The notes beneath the pieces were generated by a model. The model had not been told where the DNA came from, did not search any database, and saw only the letters and a list, made by a program, of their open reading frames with translations. The position numbers and the translations under genes were made by a program. From the NCBI GenBank assembly GCA_025738555.1, contig JAOVFP010000015.1:3100001-3164000 (forward strand): a stretch of 64,000 bases of DNA, read 5' to 3'. Positions 33,921 to 43,501 of the stretch are shown in pieces; position 1 is the first letter of the stretch, and the number at the start of each line of letters is the position of its first letter. The DNA is from Cyathus striatus (lineage: Eukaryota > Basidiomycota > Agaricomycetes > Agaricales > Nidulariaceae).

Positions 33921-36064
33921 CTAGTACTCGACACCGGTGTTTAAACGAGCAATTCTATGTTCATATAGTTTCTCTAAGTCGGTCAATTCTGAGGATATCC
34001 AGTCATGCGTCAGCGCAGATTGAGCTGTTGCACGAAGTTGAGGATCATGCCGAAGTAATTTCTCGACGAGAGACTTGGCTGAAGGTTTATGGTACGTGAG
34101 GAAAGATACAAAAAATGTGAAGAACCGACCTTGAGCCATGTGTTCCCATGGTGACGGTGGAAAGTAAACAGCTCCATAAACAATTTGCTCTTTCAACAGA
34201 ACATCTCTAAGGACACGCTCCTGGTCCTGAGATTCGTCTTCAGTGGTGAGATTGCTCACATATTGACTAAGCCATCGGGAAGAGTATTCTAATGCTATAT
34301 CGTTATCGAAAGGGTGGTAGCCACTATATTACGTCAAAATGATGAGCCCCAACAAGTTGGTCTGATCCAAATGACATACCAGAGCATAACATAAAGAATG
34401 ACACCAACGCTCCAACAATCAGCTGGCATCCTATATATCGCTTAGAAGAACAACTCCTAAAACATGATATGCTTGTTAAATTCATACCCTACGTAGCCTA
34501 AATGCTTGTTGTCAAGAGCTAGAATCCCCTCGGGCGGAAGATAGGAAACCGTGCCACAGACATTGAGAGTCTCTTGATATGCGTTCGGACGAGCAAGACC
34601 AAAGTCCGCAATAAGAATCCGTGGATAAGGTCCAGGAGAAAAGAGAAGAATGTTTTCAGGCTCAAAGTAGAAGTATTATTTCCACATAGCAGTTAGGTTC
34701 AACTGCATCTTAAATTTACCTTTAGATCTGAAAAGAGTAAGCCATATTTACCTTATATCAAATTATGAACTAACCTCGATGTGCCAACATTCTTTTATGA
34801 AGATACAACAACGCTTGAAGTAATTGGAACGTTAAGTATTTTGCTTCAGCTTCGCACAAGGGGTTGCCGGTCCCTGTAGGTCCACTTATGTACGTGAATA
34901 AGTCACCACCTGTACAAAGTTGCAGAAATATGTGTCTGGAGATATCCCTTAGTATCTGAGAAACTAGAACATGTTTAGCTATACGTGCATGAATTTATTG
35001 TCTTCTTGTGAATTATATATTTCATTGATGTTCGGCTGCAGATTTTCATTAGAAAACATACCCCGTGCATATAGTAGATAAATGATGTACGTGTTTTAAT
35101 GTCATAAGAATCCGAACCTCTTTCATGACTTGTTCAATTTCCTGAGCTCGTTTTGTTCTAATGCTTTTACAAGCTATTTGACGGTGGTTCTGAGGATCGA
35201 TAGCAAGATGAACTGTTGCAAATGATCCTGCGCCCAAGCATTGGGAAGTCACAATGTAACTCCCGATGCTCTACAATGATTTTGATAAATTTATCGGGTG
35301 CCAAATTACGCCCGGACATGCCTTATATTTAGGTTCACTAGGGGGAGTAGGTTCAAAAATGGTAAGCTTCTCCTTCGACTCTTTCCACATATGTATACAC
35401 GTGAAAGCTGAAAAAAAAACAGTTGGGAGTTATCGGCTTAAGCTAGCAGCAAAGCGCTCACTCAGCGAATTTGGTAGCTGTAAGGTGTCCCCATCCATTA
35501 AAATAATGAATACCTTACGTATACGTTGCCCATTCCATAAGATACCGTTCCGCGAAAGATCCTGCTCCGTATTTAATAGAGAACTGTAGCAACATCCAAT
35601 CAATTCCGACCTGACAAGAAACTATAACACTGCCGCTGGGTGAACGAACACTATTCAGCAGCATCGGCTCAGTGCGGTGAAATATCAAGTACATAAAGTA
35701 ACATTTAACATACGCATATAGTTTGCAGTGAACCCCTGATATCAACGAGTCGTCTACAGTGTAGGAACTCGAGGAAAGTCGGTGGCATTACATGACTTCA
35801 AAATGATTGTACGTGCCATAGTTCTGGGTTTCTACCGATTATCGCAGGTCCGTGTAGTGTTAGCACTATGGCTTCGCGGTTTGAGAACAGAATAACGAGT
35901 GGTATAAACCCAATATAAACCATGAAATGCTTACCTTCCTTTCTACCTTCTCGAGTAGTAACGAGTTTAGCGCATATATTTGTGTCATTTTGTGATGTAT
36001 TCTTGGATGTATTAGTATCTGTAACTCTTGTGTGATTACAAGTGACGACGTCAGGATTCATCAT
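33921..36064 (-). CDS. FHA-domain checkpoint-type protein kinase (Chk2/Cds1/Dun1-like)
   Basis: About 14 exons assemble roughly 478 residues. The N-terminal FHA domain reads IIGRNPELC, SYTVDDSLISGVHCKLYA, DLSRNGILWNGQRIRK and ILMDGDTLQLP, keeping the phosphothreonine-binding G-R, S-x2-H and N-G elements. The CAMK-type kinase follows: glycine loop LGAGSFATVH, ACKSI (ATP lysine), LQLCTGGDLFTYI, HRDLKPENIL, DFGLAR, a Y-L-P-P-E in place of the usual A-P-E, DCWSVGVILYVMLCGYHPF. FHA plus CAMK kinase is the layout of Cds1/Chk2 and Dun1, DNA-damage and replication checkpoint kinases. Three introns are best read with GC donors (35768-35816, 35271-35321, 34936-34988). The DLK codons come from an 8-nt microexon (34720-34727). 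An alternative start three bases downstream (second ATG) is possible. Confidence 0.85.
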
Positions 36065-36359
36065 TACTTGTTAGAATCATGCCTTGAATAGAGTCGATCG
36101 CTTTCAGATTACTTTGGCAGTGGTGTGTTTGAATCTTGACAGTTAAAGCGATTGAGATTCTCAAATCTAACAGAGCAGCGAGTGGTAAATATTGCAGTAA
36201 ATTACTCAAAAATTACTACTACTAGTAAGTACTAGTGAGCCTGGCCATTTGGTGAGATTTAGAGTCCGCTTCATGAGCGTATCACGTGCTCGCGAAATGG
36301 TAATTTATCTGTCTGTTCTACGAAATACACAAATTAAGCAGATTTTGCACTGCATAAAT

Positions 36360-38633
36360 CTAATCATATCCTTTTCCACTTCTCTGCTTTACCCTCTTCG
36401 TCTTTTTGTGATGCTTTTTCCCTGATCCTCGATTCTCAAGCAAAAGAACTAGTTGAGCCTGCTTAGCATTTACAGGTGTCCCGTCATTTGCAACCGCATT
36501 TTGATGCGGATAAAATCGATTCCGAGTGAAACCTTGACTAGATGAACCTCCTTGTATAAATGGACGTGACGATAAAGAAGAATCCCTTTGAAAAAATCGT
36601 CGTCTACGGCCAGTGATTTACTCCCCATAGGAGTATTCGTGACGATACTCCCGGATATTTCGACTACTGGTGCAACGTACGTGTCGGAGTCCTTTCCTAC
36701 CCTCGTCGTGGGCGCTTTTTTCTTGCCCAATGTGCGCCAAAGTGCTGCCTTGTATGTCTGCTTGTTGAAGTCGACTTCAGGAATGCCGGGAGGAGAATGG
36801 CAAAAGAGTAGTTTCCCGTTGACGTAGTCTTTCAATATATAGCGTGCCGAGCGAGCTTCATCTGGATTTCCTTGACCAGATCGCATATATCCGCGGGCAA
36901 CTTTCAGAACATGTTATTGAGTCTAATAGTAGTTCGGTAAATAAACTCGACATACTTGCATAGGCTATTAAAAAGCTTTCGGCAGTGATATATCCGCTCC
37001 CACCTTCTTCAATTCCTTGAACTCGTATTGATATGCCGTATGTCGCTTCCAAGATTTCCTTTGGAATTCGTTTAACTAACAGAGAAACAGGCCCAGTATA
37101 TTCCCGCATTTGATCTATGGGGAGAACACCATCACATATAAGGTCCGCCTTAGTCGTTGCAAACTGCGGAAATACAAGGCCAGGGCAATCGCAAAGCACA
37201 ATAGAATCTGACAAGTGAATAGTTTGGAAGTGCTTCGTTTTTCCAGGTGTCGAGGAAACGCTGACTTTCTTTTCCCCAAGAAGAGAATTAATAGTGCTTG
37301 ATTTACCCACATTGGGATAGCCGACAAGACCAACGACAAGTCGAGACGGAGCGTTTCCTAACGCGTCGGTGAAATCTACTACGAAGTTAGAAATGCACGC
37401 AAAGCAAATCAGCTCACCCACTAGCCAAATCAGGGGCCATCTTAAGAAATAACTCTTCAAGCTCCAGTACAGAGAGAATCTTAGTTCTCTCATCAACCTG
37501 CTCATCCTCTGACTCTTCGACAGAGAAATATGACGAATCGGAATCTGTTATTTCGCCCTCCTCATCATCCTCGTCGTCTAAGTGAGTGTCGTCTAGGGTA
37601 TCATCATTCACAGTTCCATCTTCATCTTCATCCGATGTTCCTTGATCATTCACTTCACCAGCAGCAATCTTCTCTTCTCTTTTTTGCAACTGTAATGCAG
37701 TTGCGTTTGCAGCAGAGTAAAATGCGTACTTGATGCCTTGCTCGTCGAAATAGTCAGCCCATTTTCGCCTTAGTTACAGTTAATCATTGTCACGCAATAT
37801 AAATCGGGACGACATACCTTTGTTCAGCAGTTAAGAGATCAGACTTGTTAATCAGCAACATAGATCTTCTCTTCCCTTTTCCTGTTCCTGCTTCTCCTTC
37901 TGGACCCTCTACATCATGGATGTATAATTCCAAATCCTCGCAATGAAATCGTAACGGATTCCTTGCATCTACAATTTGTACAACTAAGTGAGATCTCTCT
38001 AGCACACGCCACAGTTGTCTCCACACTTCAATATTTCGTTCGAATGGAGTTAAGAGGAAATTTTCCTTTTCTTGCAGTCTGAAATAAATCAACATCTAAG
38101 TTATCTTACAAGCAAGTGACACTCACTCGGCAATTCCCCGGCGCCAATCCAAGAACGCCTCTTTTTCCTGGCGGTCGAGCTCCAATGTAGTCATTTTCTT
38201 AGTCCATGCAGGGCGTCTTGGTACTCTAAGCTTTTGTTTATTTTCTTGGTGGCGTTTCAGCATTTGTTTCTCTGCCAAGTCGGTTAATAGATATGGATTT
38301 TGAGAGTTATTCGTAGATTGCTGTATAATTTTTACATTGCGACGCTCTTGATAATTGTCATTGACTATACAGTGGGGTAATGAAATAATATTTACCAGCT
38401 GTGAACTCTGTACCTGCCAACTCAGCAGTGCTAAGAAATTCATCCAGATCGCGTTCCTGAGTTACAGATTTTAAACGAGTACTGGAATCGACGTCAACCG
38501 AGAACTGTTGGTATCATTTTAGCGCGGGACTGAATATTATTTTGAATATTCATACTAGACCCGACTCATGCGCTCTTCGCGAGTCCTTAACTTTACGATT
38601 TATGATTGCGCGACCTAGGCCACTAGGATTCAT
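36360..38633 (-). CDS. LSG1: Large-subunit GTPase LSG1, with an apparent -1 frameshift near the C-terminus
   Basis: About five introns; roughly 660 residues if the frame is corrected. The start MNPSGLGRAIINRKVKDSRR is typical. The GTPase is circularly permuted: ARNPLRFHCEDLE and INKSD (G4) precede VGYPNVGKSSTINSLLG (G1), SSTPGKTKHFQT and LCDCPGLVFP (G3). LSG1 releases Nmd3 from 60S subunits in the cytoplasm. At 36590-36596 (plus strand) the coding strand reads T-TTT-TTC inside DDDFF. The zero frame then runs into unrelated residues and stops at 36470. The -1 frame instead continues with RDSSLSSRPFIQGG, FYPHQN, a basic GKKHHKK tail and RSGKGYD, ending at 36360, which matches the family C-terminus. 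A one-base deletion, a sequence error or true frameshifting are all possible. Confidence 0.88.
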
Positions 38634-39531
38634 GTCTCGAGGTTTTGGCGCCTGTTATCCATGATCAATACAGCAAGAAGGCGATATGAACAATTTCCCT
38701 ACCATTGCTTATACTTACTCCGAGCCAGAGTCGAGGTCAAGTTTCAAAGTTCAAAGATTAATCTAAGTATTCTCTTACTAATAGATAGAATCGATTATGT
38801 AATAGATTAGAAGTGCTTTTGTTGACAGCAAGTTGACAGTTGCGTTTAGAAAGAGTTGTCACTAAGTAGTAAGTACTACTACATAAGTATTAAATGAAAT
38901 GCTATTGAAGTACTTGGTATACTTACATGCTTCTACAATGCTTCAATGAAAGTTGACTAAAGTTACAAGTATAAGTATGTAGTTTAAATTTGGTTCAAAT
39001 ATTTCAAATACTTATTAGTGAATAAACCCTAAGGCCGGCTCTCGCCAGCATAGCCCACTACCCATTTTTCCTTGTAAGGTGATGAGGGCAAGCAGAAAAC
39101 AGGGAATACCTAGAGCGACCAAAACCAATATCATTAGATTTCTGTAAGTAGCAGTACAAGTTTGGGAATATAAGAAAGTAAGGGTTTTGATATTTTCGTA
39201 AGGAGACAACGGTAGTACATAAGAGGTAGACAAAGAAAGAGGTAAAATTCAGAAACGTGCTAAAGTCCGTATCAGAAGATGATAGATAACGTCAAAAATA
39301 CAGAGGCCATTGAGGCAGCTACTTCAAGGGAAGAAAAGGTACAACATTTGGAATACACAGAACCAACACAGTAGGGAGCGGATACGTGCTTCAGTAACGC
39401 TTGCTTTTCTTCAAGGGAGAGGCTGAAGAGGTCTCATGTGACAGATGTGGAGGCATAGGCTTAGCGGAAAGTGGAGGAACAAAGGGCAGGAAACTTTCCG
39501 AGGGACACTTGCACAAAGCACCCTTTTAGCT

Positions 39532-39568
39532 CTATTAAATTCCACCATGCCAATCGCATGATGTCCGT
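39532..39568. repeat. 37-bp direct repeat, copy 1
   Basis: This copy starts CTATTAAATTCCACC and ends GATGTCCGT and is identical to a second copy 107 bp further on. The core ATGC-CAATC-GCAT is a small palindrome. Flanking bases differ between the copies. Confidence 0.85.
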
Positions 39569-39638
39569 GGCCGCGAGACCTGCCAATTACTAATTAAATG
39601 AAAACCGCTACCAGTGCACCTAAAGGTAGTGGGAATTA

Positions 39639-39675
39639 CTATTAAATTCCACCATGCCAATCGCATGATGTCCGT
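39639..39675. repeat. 37-bp direct repeat, copy 2
   Basis: Exact second copy of the 37-bp unit at 39532. The 70 bp between the two copies include an inverted pair CTACC...GGTAG. The arrangement could be the footprint of a small mobile element or a local duplication. Confidence 0.85.
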
Positions 39676-40036
39676 CCTGTTAAATACCGCTAAGTCAGGG
39701 GGGTTATCTCAACCTTAGTGGGTCGGGTTTATTTTAACACATCCGGACCCCGATATCAATATAATCATTGTATGAGTATTCAAAGAAGTCACGTATAAAT
39801 AGGATCCCTCTTGTAAGTTCTTGCACTGAGTTCTTAGTAGCATGATGGAAGTCAGGAATTGGTCGGGAACGCATTTTGAGAATTATTGAGGTCAGGGAAA
39901 AGTTGAAATTTACGGCATGACCGCTTAGTAAGTATCCACGATACCAACAAGATGCCACTGCATTCGCTCAAATAATCTATTCGTATACTTCGAATTACAA
40001 AAGTGCCTGACAACTTAATTCCAGAGTTATTTAGTA

Positions 40037-41945
40037 TTACGGAAGATTTGGTCTCACTGTTTCCGGAGTATAAGCATTCCATTATCCAGGTTTAGAGAAG
40101 ATGTGTGCACTTACCGGCTTGCGTCCACAGCGGTTGGTCTGAACCATCCGCATTTGGGGTAAGAGTAAGAATATATGTGGTGTCAAATGCACCCGCACTC
40201 CATACTGTAAATCCAGCAAGGGTGTCAGAATTAGCCTTCACAAATGCCAACTCGGCGTTCAGACTATGTGTATCATTTTAAGTGGAAGGGCCATAGCTAA
40301 TAAAATGTGCCGCTTACTTGGTAAAACAAGACGATGTATTTCCTCCTCCTGTCTCACTAAGGATAGCTTGTCTGTTGCCATTCGCTTTAAGGAAATTGAC
40401 GAGAGTTTGTAAAACGTCGACGTTACTCTATCGTAAGTACTTCAACAAGTCTATCCGAACCGAGGACAGGATAAGGAACACTCACCGTAACACAGTCTGC
40501 ATGTGTTCCACTGTTATCACTATCCAGGTACTTGTGCACTGTGGGGATATTCAGAGTCAGGGACGAGGCCTAATGAGTCGAGCGCACCATCGAATATGAG
40601 CTTCTCGGTTCCCCCAGCAGGATCTGTGACCTTCACAAGGTAAGGGCCAGCCTCAGTAGGCAATGCTTGTGCACTGGACCATGAAGAGCCTAACAAAACG
40701 CTAATTAGAAACTCGAATACCAGTTAGGAGTCATTAAGTACCAGGAAGTAATATGTATTGGCTTGTAGCTCCTGCTGCACGAATGGCATTTACGGCAGCT
40801 TGCACAGATGTAGCCCACGTAGAAATCGACGGAATGTCGTGAGGCTCATTCATAACCCCGAACTCAAAATAAATAAGTTAACAGATCAAGCTAATTTGAA
40901 TACCACAACCTTACTATAATTTTAGGGTTATCTTTGTATTTCGCGGCTAGCTGAGACCAAATGCTAGCATATTGAGCATCCGTTGGTCCACCTTGAGATA
41001 TAATTTGACCATTCCACCGCGCGTAGTTATGCTAAAAAGCGTTACGTCAGTTTTAGTATGTATTTATGCAGCTATTCACTCAAAGAACACCCCTACCAAA
41101 TCCAAAATAACATACGGTTGCGTCGCTGAGTTCAGTGCTGTACGCACTGTGTTATCGTATCGGGAAAAGAAACTGCTATCGATAGACCCTCCAAGGGTGG
41201 GGGTCATCAATTGCCATGCTTTTACGCCGCTATTTAGTAACCGCATATATTCTCATAGTATTTTTACTTACCGAATGCTGAGAAATATTAAGGCTTAAAT
41301 TGAGCATTTTTACTATACCAAAAAATTAAAGAAACTCACGTATCCGGAAGATATTAACACCCTGTGAAGCAAAATGAGAAAACTGAGATACCGGGGGGTC
41401 GTTTCCGTGGCCAGTAAATGACCCATCTGTAGCCTTTAGCATAATCAGGTGCTATACCGAAAGCCACGCGGATCAATATCTACCACGCTGAAGTCATAAC
41501 CTGCCATGTTGACCCCGCCTACGAAGGGCAGCTTGGCGCCAGTGGGGTTGGCGGGGGGGGCAGACGAGGTTGGCGTAGTAGAAGCGCTTCCAGGCAAGCA
41601 CTGAGAATAATCTTTAGGAGGCATACGTTAGTAGGACAGGCATATAAAATATAATAGAACAAGGGGCTACAATCGTTTAATTTCGTGCAAGCTGCTCCGG
41701 AAACACAAGAAGTTCCGCCATCTAATATCAAAGGCATAAGCTTCTACGATGCCCAATTACAGGTGGAATGGATAAGGCATACTCCATCCTACGCCTCCGC
41801 ACTGTGCATAAAGCTATATTGGACAAATTCAGATGCATGGCTTATAAACATGTAGTAAACCGACACTTACCTGTTGCTGAGCATTGGCAAACGACACAGC
41901 GAAGGCAACTGTTGCGAATATAAGATCCTTGAAATGAACCATCAT
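40037..41945 (-). CDS. Secreted GH5 endo-beta-1,4-glucanase with N-terminal CBM1
   Basis: More than ten short exons encode about 420 residues. There is a signal peptide (MVHFKDLIFATVAFAVSFANA), a fungal cellulose-binding CBM1 (CGGVGW...GGTSCVSGAACTKLNDYYSQCLPG), and an S/T/P linker (SASTTPTSSAPPANPTG). The GH5_5 catalytic domain follows: GGVNMAGYDF, FRIPFAWQLMTPTLGG, LDLHNYARWNG, GVMNEPHD with the acid/base glutamate, FDVHKYLDSDNSGTHADC and ILSETGGGN with the nucleophile glutamate. The layout equals Trichoderma EG2/Cel5A. It cuts internal bonds in cellulose outside the cell. A 6-nt microexon (41272-41277) encodes part of IPFAW. The last exon and stop (VRPNLP) are my best guess. Reading through the last intron instead would end after QAGKCTHLL at about 40100. 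Isolated position with spacers on both sides. Confidence 0.9.
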
Positions 41946-42296
41946 GTAAAGATAGCTAATGGGGGCAAAGACATCCTTGCAATTTATATGTTGCGGTCGG
42001 GTTATCTGCGGGTAGAGTTGTGATACGATTCCTGGTGTATTCGAACCGAGATTTCATCTTTCGCAAATGATTCGCCGAGTATGAAGAGATTTAAAGTAGA
42101 GGGTGCCATTGAATTCTTCCGAGGAAAGACAGAGACAAGTGCTGGTGAAATTGCGGATGGTTGCAATGCTCGGGCGTGTGCTAAAAATAAAACTCGGGAG
42201 AAATTACATGTACTTACATAACTTTTATTTGTTGCTTGTTTGTCGCAGCTCGTCTTGCTTTAGGTCGTCAAGAATCATTAATCATCACCGATTCTC
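41946..42296. promoter_or_regulatory. Divergent spacer between the GH5 gene and the LYR gene
   Basis: These 351 bp should contain the cellulase promoter on the minus strand and that of the LYR gene on the plus strand. I found no perfect CreA-type (SYGGRG) pair or clear TATA box. Plus-strand open frames here run into the LYR gene but do not encode family residues. Confidence 0.35.
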
Positions 42297-43470
42297 ATGC
42301 CATCTCCCGCTGTTTCGATATACCGCACATATTTACGACAGATACGGCAACTACCCCATCTATATCTCCGGTAAGCTGTCGGCCTTGTCTTCAGGACAAT
42401 TTGGACAATGATAACATTGTACTGAAGTCAGTTCTTCGAGTGAGAGCAGAATATGATGTCCGGCGAGTTTCAGAAATACTGTCTGTCCCGCTATTTAACA
42501 AGAACCTAAAACGTATTTTCAAGGCAATTTATTTCTTTACTCGTATTATCAATTAGTAGAAGTTGATACATTACTAGGACATTCGCAAGCTCCAGGATGC
42601 TGTTCGGGGCGACACTAATGCATTCGCACATATATTGAATATTGCTTATGGACGAAAAGGCAAGTTATGGTGGGAGCTTATGCAGGTCAGTTTGAGTTGC
42701 ATTGTTTATGGAAACAAAACTTACATCCTTACATCTCCCTAGCCACTAATAAATAATTCACAAGGTCATCTTCCACCTCTTATTATATCCTCAGTGGAGA
42801 GATCGCGCCCCCCTGTATATTCTCCTGAGCTCACAGCTCTTGTGACAAGTGCCTACTCTCGCACTACGACGAAACCATTAAATCCTAAAGCTCTTCAGTC
42901 CCCGCCTACTTTACCTTCTCAGGCATGCGCTGATACGCAGGATGCGCAACTGCTTGGTGCACTTAGTAAGCGACGAGAAGTAAATATTCGATGGCGCTAT
43001 TTCTCCCAACAATGTAAGAAAGTGCTTCCACCCCTGGAAATTACAACAGCCAAACAGACGAACGAAATGGGAATTCACATAGCTTTGCATAATTTTGGTT
43101 TCTATAACGCTGGAGTAACTGAAGACATACAACACTTAGTGGGCCAATATTGTTCATTGCCGACTCCTACACGTAAACAACGAACTATGGAGATTAGCCT
43201 CCTGATCCTGGTCGAAATCCTGATCCAGATATCAATCTACCAAGGAAGCATCCATCTGGCTGGATTCGTAGACGATACCGAACTCTGCTACAACACATTC
43301 CCATTATGGAGTACACTTCTGACAGTAAATTCTCTGTTGACCTGTCCCCTTCTGGGCATGTGGCTCTTCATTCTGGAAGCCATCTGCGCTTACCTGGAAT
43401 TGACCGTGTAAGTTCTAAATGGTACAGCACATCAGTGGATCCAAGTCATGAAGTCGTGGTATTAAATTAG
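42297..43470 (+). CDS. LYR-motif (Complex 1 LYR) protein, probably mitochondrial
   Basis: Five proposed exons (42297-42370, 42445-42523, 42578-42685, 42743-43138, 43198-43470) give 309 residues. The N-terminus SIYRTYLRQIRQLPHLYLR matches the LYR/L-Y-R helix of assembly factors that act with mitochondrial acyl carrier protein. The downstream YGRKGKLWWELMQPL, SVERSRPPVYSPELTAL and SKRREVNIRWRYFSQQCKKVLPPLE are found in a basidiomycete LYR family. The C-terminal HPSGWIRRRYRTLLQHIPIM is read only after removing 43139-43197. The intron 42524-42577 has a GC donor (GCAATT). The first intron's acceptor (42444) is the least certain join. The precise client complex cannot be told. The stop lies 31 bp from the convergent SEC8 stop. 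Confidence 0.7.
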
Positions 43471-43501
43471 CACATGTACAATCAATTGCTTTCATATTTC
43501 A

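Larger units (their letters stand above)
38634..40036. other. Large gene-free gap with AGTACT words and a direct repeat
   Basis: At 1.4 kb this is the longest stretch without a supported gene. The first 350 bp are AT-rich with AGTACT palindromes (38872-38877, 38909-38914). A minus-strand frame at 39015-39233 encodes a hydrophobic stretch but lacks homology features. A 37-bp direct repeat sits near 39532 and 39639. TATAAATA occurs at 39795-39802. It may contain a degraded mobile element or an unrecognised small gene. Confidence 0.5.

Noticed and set aside
34952..34984. Short GT-AG intron (GTATAG...TTTCTCAG, 29 nt) in the FHA kinase in place of the GC-AG intron
   Set aside because: It also keeps the frame but is too short and adds seven residues inside a conserved kinase strand; the 53-nt GC-AG intron gives the expected KFIHIFLQL.
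36470..36589. Zero-frame LSG1 C-terminus as the true end of the protein
   Set aside because: Those 40 residues resemble nothing in the family, while the -1 frame encodes the expected basic LSG1 tail. I annotate the gene to 36360 with a frameshift.
39015..39233. Hydrophobic minus-strand ORF that might be a small membrane protein
   Set aside because: Start codon context, exon signals and homology are all unconvincing; AT-rich DNA readily gives hydrophobic frames.
41551..41560. C8/G8 homopolymer in the cellulase linker as a frameshift
   Set aside because: The frame is continuous from the CBM1 end (YYSQCLPG) through the linker into GGVNMAGYDF with eight bases, so no frameshift needs to be assumed.
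42041..42065. tRNA B-box-like word (ATTCGAACCGAG)
   Set aside because: No matching A-box or cloverleaf could be folded around it. No tRNA gene is supported anywhere in the window.
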